Of a DNA stretch of 64,000 nt, positions 56,427 to 64,000 are shown one piece after another. The translations under genes were made by a program, and so were the position numbers. Every line of letters begins with the position of its first letter. Positions within the stretch are counted from its first letter, which is position 1. This DNA comes from Comamonas avium (lineage in GTDB: Bacteria; Pseudomonadota; Gammaproteobacteria; Burkholderiales; Burkholderiaceae_C), in the NCBI RefSeq assembly GCF_014836675.1, contig NZ_JACSQK010000007.1:136799-200798 (forward strand). The letters are read 5' to 3'. The notes below the pieces were generated by a model that saw only the letters and a program-made list of their open reading frames with translations, was not told where the DNA came from and made no database searches.

Positions 56427-57158
56427 CTAGGGATGCGGCGTGTGCGTATCCCGGGCAATCAGCCCGTCCACCACCTCCACCAGCCGGTCACAGCGCTCGG
56501 CCATGCGCGGGTCATGGGTCACGATCAAGAATGCGGTGCCTTGGCTGGCGTGTATGTCACGCAGCAGCGTGAACACCTCCTGAGAAGCTTGCGTATCCAG
56601 ATTGCCCGTAGGCTCATCGGCTAGTACCAAGGGTGGCTGATGCACCAAGGCCCGTGCAATCGCCACACGCTGCTGCATGCCGCCAGACAGCTCAGACGGT
56701 TTTTTGTGCAGCGCTTGCGCCAAGCCTACGGCTTTGAGCAGCTCAGTGGCCCGCGCCTTGTCCTGCCCCGTAACCACTCCATGGGCCATCAAGGCTGGCA
56801 GCGTGACGTTTTCCAGCGCTGTGAATGCCGGTAGCAAATGGTGGAACTGGAACACAAAACCCAGCGCCTGACGGCGCAGCAGCGTCAAACCTTCATCGCT
56901 GAGCTGGCTGGTTTCTTGACCTTGCAGGCAGTAGCGGCCTGCGGTCATCGGCTCCAGCAAACCAAGAATATTGAGCAAGGTGCTTTTGCCCGAACCAGAT
57001 GGCCCCACCAGCGCTACAAACTCTCCGGCCTGCAATTGCAGATCGATGCCATGCAGCACTTCCACCTCGCTTGCCAACCCCACGTTGTACGACTTGCGCG
57101 CACTTTGCAGCGCCAGCAAACTGGGGGTGGTGGATGCAGTTGGGGGTTGCGTGGCCAT
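56427..57158 (-). CDS. ABC transporter ATP-binding protein, LolD/MacB-like
   Basis: 243 residues from ATG 57158. Walker [11 protein letters not shown]-loop [18 protein letters not shown], signature [20 protein letters not shown], Walker [13 protein letters not shown] and switch His in VTHDPRM. The [10 protein letters not shown] form and FtsX-type partner place it with LolD/MacB/YtrE-type cassettes that energise envelope or export work rather than import. It is last of a three-gene minus-strand operon with the permease and adaptor. Confidence 0.9.
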   Translation of the reverse strand: MATQPPTASTTPSLLALQSARKSYNVGLASEVEVLHGIDLQLQAGEFVALVGPSGSGKSTLLNILGLLEPMTAGRYCLQGQETSQLSDEGLTLLRRQALGFVFQFHHLLPAFTALENVTLPALMAHGVVTGQDKARATELLKAVGLAQALHKKPSELSGGMQQRVAIARALVHQPPLVLADEPTGNLDTQASQEVFTLLRDIHASQGTAFLIVTHDPRMAERCDRLVEVVDGLIARDTHTPHP

Positions 57159-57171
57159 GATGCTGCGGCCC

Positions 57172-58401
57172 TTACATTCGAATGGCTTGCGCCGGGTCCA
57201 TCGCTGCCGCACTGCGCGATGGGATGACCGCCGCCAGCACTCCGCAGCAGGTTGCGGTCACTGCGGCAGCCAGTGCGTCTTGCCATGTCAGGGAAATTTC
57301 AAACAATGCACCGCCTTGTACGCTGCGGGCAAAAGCCGTAAACACTGCAACCAGCACCCACGACAGCAAAACCCCCAGCACCGAGCCAACCGCACCCACC
57401 ACCGCGCCTTGCAGCAGGAAGACGCGCATCACCTGCCCGCGCGTGGTGCCCATGGCGCGCAAAATGCCAATCTCACGGCGCTTTTGCACCACGCTCACCA
57501 CCAGTACGCTGGCAATGCCCAGTATCACCACGACCAGCACCACCGCACGAATCACAGTGGTGCTGATGGTTTGCGCCTTCAGCGCAGACACCAGCTGGGC
57601 ATTGTTGTCCTGCCAGCTTTCCACCTTGTAGTCGTAGCGGGCGCGCAATTGCTGCGTCAGGGCATCGGCCTGCCAGACATCACGCACCTGCATGTCCAGC
57701 ACCGTCGCCCCGCCGGGTACGCCCAGCAGGCTCTGGCCGCTGCGCAGCGGCACAAGCACTGTGCGTCGGTTTAAATCTTTCACCCCCATGTCCAGCAAGG
57801 CGCTCACCCGCAAGGTTTCGGTGGTGCGGCCTGTATCCAGCGTGAACCGGTCGCCTGCACGCACCCCCAGGTCAGACGCCAGCTCCATGCCAATCATGGC
57901 CTCACCCGGTGCCAGACTCCATGCACCCGAGACCAGCTTGTCCCGCAGGTTCACGATTCGCGCGTAGCGCTCTAGCTCCACCCCCATCAATGCCACGGAC
58001 TGCGATGCCTCGCCCCTCAACGCCAGGCCCGAGCCCGACACCATGGGCGACACAGCCACCACATCAGGCATGCGCTCTAGCACCGGCAACAGCTGCTGCC
58101 AGTTGGCCACCGAACGCAGACGCTGCGCACGGGGCTGGGTGTCGCTGAGCACCACGGAAAAGTTGGCGTCTGCTGCAATGGGCGTGACCACGTCATCGGG
58201 TGCGCGCAAGCTGATGTGTGCCTGCGTGCCCAGCGTTTTGGCAATCGTGTTGGCCTGCAGGCCATGGATAAGGGCCGTGATGTAGGTAATCACCGCCACA
58301 CCCGCTGCCACGCCCGCCACAATCAGCAGACTTTGCATGCGCCCTTCACGCAGAAAGCGCAAAGCCACGCGCCACTCAAAACCAAGGGGGACGGCTGCCA
58401 T
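57172..58401 (-). CDS. FtsX/LolCE/MacB-type ABC permease
   Basis: 409 residues from ATG 58401, which overlaps the adaptor stop as TGATG. Four membrane helices: one near the N-terminus (SLLIVAGVAAGVAVITYITA), then a large periplasmic domain (about 45-270), then three near the C-terminus (VIRAVVLVVVILGIASVLVV; VFLLQGAVVGAVGSVLGVLL; AAVTATCCGVLAAVIPSRSA). This is the FtsX/MacB fold. It would form a dimer with the ATPase and act mechanically on a periplasmic partner. Confidence 0.9.
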   Translation of the reverse strand: MAAVPLGFEWRVALRFLREGRMQSLLIVAGVAAGVAVITYITALIHGLQANTIAKTLGTQAHISLRAPDDVVTPIAADANFSVVLSDTQPRAQRLRSVANWQQLLPVLERMPDVVAVSPMVSGSGLALRGEASQSVALMGVELERYARIVNLRDKLVSGAWSLAPGEAMIGMELASDLGVRAGDRFTLDTGRTTETLRVSALLDMGVKDLNRRTVLVPLRSGQSLLGVPGGATVLDMQVRDVWQADALTQQLRARYDYKVESWQDNNAQLVSALKAQTISTTVIRAVVLVVVILGIASVLVVSVVQKRREIGILRAMGTTRGQVMRVFLLQGAVVGAVGSVLGVLLSWVLVAVFTAFARSVQGGALFEISLTWQDALAAAVTATCCGVLAAVIPSRSAAAMDPAQAIRM

Positions 58402-59663
58402 CAATCGGCACCGCCTTGCAACTGGAGTTGGGCGCGCACCCGCTGGTCTGCTGTGGCAGGCGGCAGCAAGACGGTGTCACCCGCTTTCAGGCCCTGGGTT
58501 ACTTCTGCCGCCTCCAAGGTGCGCAAGCCCACCTGCACGGGCTGGGCGGTGGCTTTGCCATCCACCAGCAGCAAAACCTGCGCTTGCAAACTGCCGGCAC
58601 GCGCACCTTGCAAGGCTTGCAGCGGCAGCACCAGCGCCTGAGCAGCCCGCCCTGTCTCCACCGCCACCGACAAGGTCATGTCTTCGCGCAAAAAAGCGGG
58701 CGGTGCAGCATCCAGCGCCAGCTTGACCTCTACCGCACCCCGTTGCGCATCCACGCTGGGGGCAATCGACACCACGCGGGCCGCCAATGGCTGATCAGCA
58801 AACGCATCCGCTACGACTTGCGCGCTTTGTCCCTCACGCAGCTGATCCAGAAAACGCTCATCCACCTGCGCCACGATCAGGGCAGGGCCCTCCAGCGCCA
58901 GCTGCAGCAGCGCCGTTCCGGGTTGCACGATTTGCCCCGGCTCCACATCGCGCAGCAACACCTTGCCCTGGCTGGGTGCAGTGATGCGGGTTTGGTCGAG
59001 CTTTGCACGGGCCACAGACAGCGCGGCCTGTGCTTGCCCGGCCTGCGCCTGTGCCGCCTTGAGTTCTGCGCCGCCATCGGCCGAGGCTGCTGCCTGTGCC
59101 TGCGCTGCCTGCAACTGCGCCTGTGCAATTTGCAGTGCCTTGCGCTTTTCGTCCAGCGTGGCCTGGCTCAAAAAGCCTTGCTGCACCAGTTTTTGATTGC
59201 GCATCCAGTCTGATTGCGCCTGCATGACTGAGGCCTGCGATTGCGCCACCTGTGCCTGATTGCCAATGCGGCTATTGGTGCGCACATTGGCCAGCTGCGC
59301 CTGTGCTTGCTCCAGGCTGGCTTGCGATTGCTGCAGTGCCGCTTGCAGCTCGGTTTGCTCCAGTTGCACCAGCAGTTGCCCCGCATCCACCGCGTCCCCC
59401 TCGCGCACAGCCACACGCTCAACACGCCCCACCACCGTACTGCCCACCCCCACGCGAGACCGTGTCTCCACCCGCGCCGAAAACTGCAGCGTCCGCACCA
59501 GTGACTGGGCATGCACCTGCACTGCAGGCACCTGCGGGCCACGCCACTTTTGTACGCCCCAGACCGCCCCCACCAGCACCACCACGGCAGCACAGGCCAG
59601 CCACCACCGAGCTGGGCGGCGGGCGACGGATGAGGTGGCGGGAGTTGATGCAGGCTGATTCAC
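58401..59663 (-). CDS. Periplasmic adaptor (HlyD/MacA-like) of an ABC export system
   Basis: 420 residues. One N-terminal membrane anchor (about 22-41), lipoyl half-motifs (TVVGRVERVAVREGDAVDAG and ITAPSQGKVLLRDVEPGQIV), a long Gln/Ala-rich coiled coil (about 95-225), then beta-barrel domains. It would bridge the FtsX-like permease to an outer-membrane channel. No channel gene is adjacent. First gene of the operon; the permease start overlaps its stop. Confidence 0.9.
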   Translation of the reverse strand: MNQPASTPATSSVARRPARWWLACAAVVVLVGAVWGVQKWRGPQVPAVQVHAQSLVRTLQFSARVETRSRVGVGSTVVGRVERVAVREGDAVDAGQLLVQLEQTELQAALQQSQASLEQAQAQLANVRTNSRIGNQAQVAQSQASVMQAQSDWMRNQKLVQQGFLSQATLDEKRKALQIAQAQLQAAQAQAAASADGGAELKAAQAQAGQAQAALSVARAKLDQTRITAPSQGKVLLRDVEPGQIVQPGTALLQLALEGPALIVAQVDERFLDQLREGQSAQVVADAFADQPLAARVVSIAPSVDAQRGAVEVKLALDAAPPAFLREDMTLSVAVETGRAAQALVLPLQALQGARAGSLQAQVLLLVDGKATAQPVQVGLRTLEAAEVTQGLKAGDTVLLPPATADQRVRAQLQLQGGAD

Positions 59664-59729
59664 AAAAATCCTTGGGGGTCACACCCAGCATGGCACAGGC
59701 CAGCGCTGCACCCACGCCAGACAAGCGCT

Positions 59730-60875
59730 TTATTCGTTAAACAGATGGCCTTCCGTTTGCGGCACTACCAGCCCCAGATGCTGGTAGGCAGCCTTGGTGG
59801 CAATACGGCCACGCGGCGTGCGCTGCAGATAGCCTTGCTGGATCAGATACGGCTCAATCACATCTTCGATCGTGCCCGCGTCCTCGCCAATGCTGGCGGC
59901 AATGTTGTCCACCCCGACGGGGCCACCATCAAAACGGTGCACCACGGCCTCCAGCAGTTTGCGGTCCATCACATCAAAACCACGCGGGTCAACGTCCAGC
60001 ATGGACAAGGCTTTTTGCGCAATATCCTGGGTGATCGTGCCGTCCCCCTTCACGTCTGCGTAGTCACGCACACGGCGTAGCAAACGGTTGGCAATGCGCG
60101 GTGTACCGCGGGAACGGTTGGCCACCTCCTGCGCACCTTCGGCATCAATGGGTGCGCCCAGCAAGCCAGCACTGCGCTTGACAATGCGCGCTAGCTCTTC
60201 GGTGTTGTAGAACTCCAGCCGCGCCACAATGCCAAATCGATCACGCAACGGGTTGGTCAGCATGCCTGCGCGCGTGGTGGCACCCACCAGCGTAAACGGC
60301 TGCAAATCCAGCTTGATGGAGCGCGCCGCCGGGCCTTCGCCAATCATGATGTCGATCTGAAAATCTTCCAGTGCGGGGTAGAGAATCTCCTCCACCACGG
60401 GGCTCAGGCGGTGAATTTCATCAATGAACAGCACATCGTTGGCTTCCAGATTGGTCAGCAGTGCCGCCAGATCCTTGGGCTTTTCCAGCACGGGCCCACT
60501 GGTCTGGCGCAGGTTCACCCCCAGCTCCGCCGCAATGATGTGGCTCAGCGTGGTCTTGCCCAGCCCAGGTGGGCCAAACAGCAAGACGTGGTCCAGCGCT
60601 TCGCCACGTTTTTTGGCCGCACCGATAAAGATCTCCAGCTGCTCACGCGCCTTGGCCTGCCCCACATACTCATCCAGTAGTTTGGGGCGCAGTGCGCGCT
60701 CCATCACTTCTTCGTGCTTGTTGACAGGTGCTGGGGAGATGGTCGGGCTGCGCATGGCCGCTTCAGGCGTGTCACGGGCATCATGCGCAGCCGCTGCGGG
60801 CTGCGCCTTGGCACGCGGCTTGCGCTGGGGGGCTGCGGCAAAGCCCTCGCCGAAATCTTCGGTGTGAATGCTCAT
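59730..60875 (-). CDS. ruvB: Holliday junction branch migration ATPase RuvB
   Basis: 381 residues against ~336-350 usual; the extra is an Ala/Pro/Lys-rich N-terminus (about 10-50). The RuvB core begins at [20 protein letters not shown]; Walker [13 protein letters not shown] (~101), Walker [11 protein letters not shown], sensor [18 protein letters not shown] and the C-terminal winged helix [20 protein letters not shown]. It forms hexamers that drive branch migration with RuvA. Start six bases after the ruvA stop, so co-transcribed. Confidence 0.96.
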   Translation of the reverse strand: MSIHTEDFGEGFAAAPQRKPRAKAQPAAAAHDARDTPEAAMRSPTISPAPVNKHEEVMERALRPKLLDEYVGQAKAREQLEIFIGAAKKRGEALDHVLLFGPPGLGKTTLSHIIAAELGVNLRQTSGPVLEKPKDLAALLTNLEANDVLFIDEIHRLSPVVEEILYPALEDFQIDIMIGEGPAARSIKLDLQPFTLVGATTRAGMLTNPLRDRFGIVARLEFYNTEELARIVKRSAGLLGAPIDAEGAQEVANRSRGTPRIANRLLRRVRDYADVKGDGTITQDIAQKALSMLDVDPRGFDVMDRKLLEAVVHRFDGGPVGVDNIAASIGEDAGTIEDVIEPYLIQQGYLQRTPRGRIATKAAYQHLGLVVPQTEGHLFNE

Positions 60876-60881
60876 GGGTGC

Positions 60882-61460
60882 TTACTTGGCCAGGGCTTTG
60901 AGAGCCAGTTTGATACCGTCACTCACCCCCACATCGGCGGGCAGGGCTTTGAGGCTGATGGCGGCCTCCTTGTCGGAATAACCCAGCGCCAGCAGCGCCT
61001 GCAGGATGTCGGACTGCGCATCGCTCTTGACCTGCGCGCCTGCCGTACCCACCACGGCATCACCCAGCTTGCCCTTGAGCTCCAGCAGCAAACGCTCCGC
61101 CGTTTTCTTGCCAATGCCCGGCACTTTGACCAGACGAGCCACTTCCTGCAACGCAATGGCCTGCACCAAGTCGTCAATGCCCATGCCCGACAGCAACGAC
61201 AGCGCCATGCGTGGACCCACACCGCTGACCTTGATCAGCTCGCGGAATGTCTGACGCTCTTGCGGGGTAGCAAACCCATACAGCAACTGGGCATCCTCGC
61301 GCACGATAAAGTGCGTCAGCAGGCTGATCTTGTCACCCAGCCCGGGCAGGTTGTAAAACGTGCTCATGGGCACCTGCACTTCATAGCCCACACCATGGCA
61401 GTCCACCAGGACTTGGGGCGGGTTCTTCTCGAGCAGAGTGCCAGTCAATTTGCCTATCAT
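60882..61460 (-). CDS. ruvA: Holliday junction DNA-binding protein RuvA
   Basis: 192 residues from ATG 61460 ([20 protein letters not shown]), the normal size. OB fold (1-65), two helix-hairpin-helix motifs ([20 protein letters not shown] and [20 protein letters not shown]), and the C-terminal RuvB-binding domain ([16 protein letters not shown]). The frame stays open far upstream but that part is antisense to phoH. Divergent from phoH with 51 bases between. ruvC is not adjacent. Confidence 0.96.
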   Translation of the reverse strand: MIGKLTGTLLEKNPPQVLVDCHGVGYEVQVPMSTFYNLPGLGDKISLLTHFIVREDAQLLYGFATPQERQTFRELIKVSGVGPRMALSLLSGMGIDDLVQAIALQEVARLVKVPGIGKKTAERLLLELKGKLGDAVVGTAGAQVKSDAQSDILQALLALGYSDKEAAISLKALPADVGVSDGIKLALKALAK

Positions 61461-61511
61461 TGCGATCCTTTGCCGCCAGCAGCGGCAGTCTTCCTTAAGG
61501 GAATTATCAGC

Positions 61512-62459
61512 GTGATCTTGCGCCACACCTTTACACCGCACAACAACCTTCGTCTGAGCAACCTTTGTGGCTCGGCCGATGCGCACCTGCGCACCATCGA
61601 AACGGGCCTGCAAGTCAAGATTGCACACCGCCATGAACAGTTCAAGGTGGACGGCCCCAAAGCCAAGGCCCAGCAAGCCATGGATCTGCTGCAAGCCTTG
61701 TATGAGCAGGCCGACCGCCCACTCAAAGAAGAAACGCTGCAACTGATGCTGGCCGGTGATGCCGAGATGATCGAGGTCAACCCCGACGCCATCCAGCTCA
61801 CCACCCGCCGTACAGACCTGCGCGCACGCACGCCCAATCAGGCGCTGTATCTGCAGAACATTGCTGCGCACGACATTACCTTTGGCATTGGCCCCGCGGG
61901 CACAGGCAAAACCTATCTGGCTGTGGCCTGCGCGGTTGATGCGCTGGAGCGCAGCGCCGTGCAGCGCATTGTGCTGACCCGCCCTGCCGTAGAGGCCGGA
62001 GAACGCCTGGGCTTTCTTCCCGGCGACCTGACCCAGAAGGTGGACCCCTACCTGCGCCCCCTGTACGACGCGCTCTACGATCTGATGGGCTACGAGAAAG
62101 TGCAAAAAGCCTTCGAGCGCAATGCGCTGGAAATTGCACCGCTGGCCTTCATGCGTGGGCGGACACTGAACAATGCGTTCGTCATTCTGGACGAAGCACA
62201 GAACACAACGCCCGAGCAGATGAAGATGTTTCTCACCCGCATTGGCTTTGGTGCCAAGGCTGTAATCACCGGCGACGTCAGCCAGATTGACCTGCCCAAA
62301 GGTGCGATGAGCGGACTCATTGATGCCGAGCGCGTGCTCAAGCGTGTCAATGGCATCTCCATCAACCGCTTTACCAGCGTCGACGTGGTACGCCACCCCA
62401 TGGTGGCGCGCATTGTGGATGCCTACGACGCCAGCAGCGGCGGCCGCTCTGCACGCTAA
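61512..62459 (+). CDS. ybeZ: PhoH-like ATPase (YbeZ)
   Basis: 315 residues from GTG 61512 ([20 protein letters not shown]), with AAGGGA upstream and divergent from ruvA. A KH-like N-terminal part is followed by the PhoH ATPase: Walker [56 protein letters not shown] and [14 protein letters not shown]. It is the usual partner of the RNase YbeY just downstream and is thought to act in rRNA or RNA handling. An open frame continuing upstream to 60714 is antisense to ruvA and ruvB. Confidence 0.94.
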   Translation: MILRHTFTPHNNLRLSNLCGSADAHLRTIETGLQVKIAHRHEQFKVDGPKAKAQQAMDLLQALYEQADRPLKEETLQLMLAGDAEMIEVNPDAIQLTTRRTDLRARTPNQALYLQNIAAHDITFGIGPAGTGKTYLAVACAVDALERSAVQRIVLTRPAVEAGERLGFLPGDLTQKVDPYLRPLYDALYDLMGYEKVQKAFERNALEIAPLAFMRGRTLNNAFVILDEAQNTTPEQMKMFLTRIGFGAKAVITGDVSQIDLPKGAMSGLIDAERVLKRVNGISINRFTSVDVVRHPMVARIVDAYDASSGGRSAR

Positions 62460-62482
62460 GGCAGGCACAAATCATCAATACC

Positions 62483-62522
62483 TATAGCTATCAGCGCTCA
62501 GTAAACAGGCGCCAGAGCCAAA
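62483..62522. repeat. Short palindromic intergenic element, possible copy C of the A/B repeat family
   Basis: Starts TATAGCTATCAGCGCT and ends GGCGCCAGAGCC plus an A-run, filling most of the 64-bp gap between phoH and ybeY. It shares the outer ends of copies A and B but lacks their inner dyad. From memory this TAGCTAT...AGCGCT...GCGC.AGAGCC pattern recurs in Comamonadaceae genomes. Confidence 0.45.
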
Positions 62523-62523
62523 A

Positions 62524-62985
62524 ATGACACTTAACAAGCTTGAACTCTCTTTGCAGTTTGGCAGCTTTGACAACGTGGCCGAGCACCGCGCCCTGCTTAG
62601 CCGCGCTACCGTCACCAAATGGATTCAACACGCTCTGGCTGTGGACGCCGAAATAACGGTTCGCATTGTGGGCACCGAAGAGGGGCAAGCCCTGAATGCG
62701 CAGTTTCGCAAAAAGGACTACGCCACCAATGTGCTGACCTTTGACTATCAGCAAGCACCTACCGTAATGGCCGATCTGGTGATCTGCGGCCCCGTGATCG
62801 AGCGCGAAGCCAAGGAGCAAAACAAGTCACTGCAAGAGCACTACGCCCACATGCTGGTGCACGGCACCCTGCACGCTCAAGGCTGGGACCACGAAACCAG
62901 TGAAGAAGACGCCAACGAGATGGAAGCGTATGAAACCGACATCATGGCCGAGCTGGGTTACCCGGACCCCTACGCCAAAGACTGA
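62524..62985 (+). CDS. ybeY: Endoribonuclease YbeY, rRNA maturation factor
   Basis: 153 residues. The zinc site H113-x3-H117-x5-H123 in [12 protein letters not shown], the conserved Arg in [19 protein letters not shown], and a Met-turn region are intact. It trims 16S rRNA 3' ends and takes part in ribosome quality control. It follows phoH by 64 bp, the standard pair. The usual next gene, corC, is not present; a terminator follows instead. Confidence 0.95.
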   Translation: MTLNKLELSLQFGSFDNVAEHRALLSRATVTKWIQHALAVDAEITVRIVGTEEGQALNAQFRKKDYATNVLTFDYQQAPTVMADLVICGPVIEREAKEQNKSLQEHYAHMLVHGTLHAQGWDHETSEEDANEMEAYETDIMAELGYPDPYAKD

Positions 62986-63005
62986 AAAGTGTTTTCTCAT
63001 TCATC

Positions 63006-63034
63006 AAAAAGGACTCCCTATGGAGTCCTTTTTT
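63006..63034. terminator. Bidirectional terminator after ybeY
   Basis: AAAAAGGACTCC/GGAGTCCTTTTTT, a 12-bp perfect stem with a 4-nt loop and runs of A and T, between convergent stops at 62985 and 63070. Confidence 0.88.
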
Positions 63035-63069
63035 GGTGGCGTCGGAAGGCCAGTTCTGCAAAGAACTTT

Positions 63070-63699
63070 TCACCGATCAATGCCGGTTGCCAGCACAATC
63101 AGCAGCACCACGGCGGCAATCAGCCCTGCCAATGGCGAGATGCCAACCAGCAGCACGGGCACACACCACATCAAAAGACGCACTGACAACGCGTAGTAAT
63201 GCCCCGCACGGCGAATGCTGCGCTGCCCGACGTCCAGCCACTGCAACCGCTGAGGACTGTCAATCGGCATGCCAGCCACAAAACCTGCGTGGTGCCACTG
63301 CCGCGCCGCAAGCATGGCGCTGATAAACGACAGCCCCAGCAGGACCAGCACCGCCAGCGTGTGCAACTGCAGCACATCGGCACGGCCTGCGGCCACCGCA
63401 TCACCCCAGCCGCTGTGCAGCAGCGTGAGGCCACCCATCAGCCCCAAGGTGGCCGTGGTGGCCGTCATGGTGCAGGACATCAGTGAATTGCGAATGGTCT
63501 GCACGGCCAGCACTTCTGTGCCTTTGCTGCTGGAGACAGCCTGCAGCCAATCCTGCCGCAGCTGGTCATGCAGGCGTGTGGCCCGCGCGGGATGCAGCCA
63601 CTGTTTGACAAAATACACCAGCACCAAGCCCAGCGTAACCCACATGGGCCAGAGAGATTCATACATAGACGCCCACTCCATCCTTACACCCGCAAACAT
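63070..63699 (-). CDS. DUF599-like integral membrane protein
   Basis: 209 residues, with later in-frame ATGs at residues 7 and 12 also possible. About four membrane helices: MWVTLGLVLVYFVKQWL, ATTATLGLMGGLTLLHSGW, LAVLVLLGLSFISAMLAARQ and LLMWCVPVLLVGISPLAG. The loop RQDWLQAVSSSKGTEVLAVQ with TIRNSLMSCTMTATT matches DUF599, whose function is unknown. Convergent with ybeY. Confidence 0.75.
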   Translation of the reverse strand: MFAGVRMEWASMYESLWPMWVTLGLVLVYFVKQWLHPARATRLHDQLRQDWLQAVSSSKGTEVLAVQTIRNSLMSCTMTATTATLGLMGGLTLLHSGWGDAVAAGRADVLQLHTLAVLVLLGLSFISAMLAARQWHHAGFVAGMPIDSPQRLQWLDVGQRSIRRAGHYYALSVRLLMWCVPVLLVGISPLAGLIAAVVLLIVLATGIDR

Positions 63700-63756
63700 T
63701 CATTACGTCGCATATTTTTATGCCCACCGCCCTGATGCAAAAGGCATCAGCACCCC

Positions 63757-64000
63757 TCACTGAGCCTGCTTTCTGGCACGCGCCCATCCATGCTGTGCCA
63801 GCATTCCCACCAGCATTGCTGCCACAAACAACCAGACCTCGCTGTGCCCTGTCAGCAGATTCATCACTGCGGGCCCGGGACAAAAGCCTGCCAGACCCCA
63901 GCCCACACCAAACATGGCTGCACCGCTAAGCAATCTGGCATCCAGTGCCGTGGATGTTGGCAGTTGCATGGGGGCACCCAGCACCGAGGTTGTGCGTTTT
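63757..64000 (-). CDS. YeeE/YedE (DUF6691)-type transporter, 3' part
   Basis: The last ~80 residues of a gene that enters from the right window edge; the reading frame stays open to 63999 (KRTTSVLGAPM), so the ATG at 63984 is internal. The text LPTSTALDARLLSGAAMFGV then GWGLAGFCPGPAVMNL is the signature of the C-terminal half of split YeeE/YedE thiosulfate or sulfur-transport proteins. Two membrane helices are seen. Such genes usually come as a pair (YeeE-like plus DUF6691); the partner would be outside the window. Confidence 0.82.
   Translation of the reverse strand, partial: KRTTSVLGAPMQLPTSTALDARLLSGAAMFGVGWGLAGFCPGPAVMNLLTGHSEVWLFVAAMLVGMLAQHGWARARKQAQ

Noticed and set aside
60714-61511. 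Upstream extension of the phoH frame
   Set aside because: It is antisense to ruvA and ruvB. The PhoH homology starts exactly at GTG 61512 with a ribosome site.
61461-62468. Upstream extension of the ruvA frame
   Set aside because: Antisense to phoH; RuvA homology starts at ATG 61460 with normal length.
1-64000. CRISPR arrays, tRNA or rRNA genes, insertion sequences, prophage or defence islands
   Set aside because: No regularly spaced short repeats, no cloverleaf recognised by eye, and no transposase, integrase, Cas, restriction or toxin-antitoxin gene was seen.

Overview
The window looks like the chromosome of a betaproteobacterium of the family Comamonadaceae, most likely Comamonas or a close relative. 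This rests on gene order (PBP1A / pilMNOPQ-aroK-aroB-dgt, cyaY / lptM, phoH-ybeY beside ruvA-ruvB), a tandem double-length UvrA, a Bug-type tricarboxylate-binding protein, and family-typical palindromic intergenic repeats. The genus is an inference from recall, not a computed placement. Genes are dense on both strands. I see no tRNA, rRNA, CRISPR array, transposase or prophage gene.

Layout. (1) 1-8152, minus strand: a LapA-like type I secretion cluster transcribed TolC > small conserved ORF > LapB-type ABC exporter > LapC-type adaptor > LuxR-type regulator > giant repeat adhesin. The adhesin is cut by the left window edge. (2) 8517-18279, minus: a methyltransferase, a DUF1415 protein, dgt, aroB, aroK and the complete pilMNOPQ alignment complex of the type IV pilus. 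PBP1A is divergent at 18518. (3) 20966-24620: cyaY divergent from a 57-aa LptM lipoprotein, an ODP/metallo-beta-lactamase-fold di-iron protein, the MsrPQ periplasmic methionine sulfoxide repair pair, and an ImmA/IrrE-like protein without the catalytic Glu. (4) 24810-34579, minus: an acyl-CoA catabolic block (MerR/LiuR-type regulator, thioesterase, isovaleryl-CoA dehydrogenase, carbonic anhydrase, AceK, thiolase, DUF695 and PPOX-type proteins, SDR, a second acyl-CoA dehydrogenase) with two matching palindromic operators near the regulator. (5) 36200-43403: ctaA-ctaB facing a cyoABCD-SURF1 quinol oxidase operon, with FNR-like dyads upstream of cyoA. (6) 43825-55505: an MFS transporter, tandem UvrA, a Bug-type binding protein, a HAD phosphatase and peptide release factor 3. 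(7) 55687-64000: a YhhN protein, an ABC/adaptor export operon, ruvAB, phoH-ybeY, a DUF599-like membrane protein and the end of a YeeE/YedE-type transporter.

The genes fall into surface attachment (type I-secreted adhesin, type IV pilus), envelope building and repair (PBP1A, LptM, MsrPQ), branched-chain acyl-CoA use tied to glyoxylate-shunt control by AceK, oxygen respiration with heme O/A supply, and DNA repair (UvrA, RuvAB). I found no clear undescribed defence or mobile system. The most unusual points are the adhesin cluster with its small unnamed gene and structured adhesin leader, a near-complete 64-nt hairpin at 8433-8496, the two-site LiuR-like operator pair with a possibly leaderless regulator mRNA, heme A synthase and SURF1 beside a quinol (not cytochrome c) oxidase, the catalytically altered ImmA-like protein, and a palindromic repeat family present two or three times. 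Start sites were re-chosen by eye from ribosome-binding sites, overlaps and family lengths, so several differ from the longest open frame.
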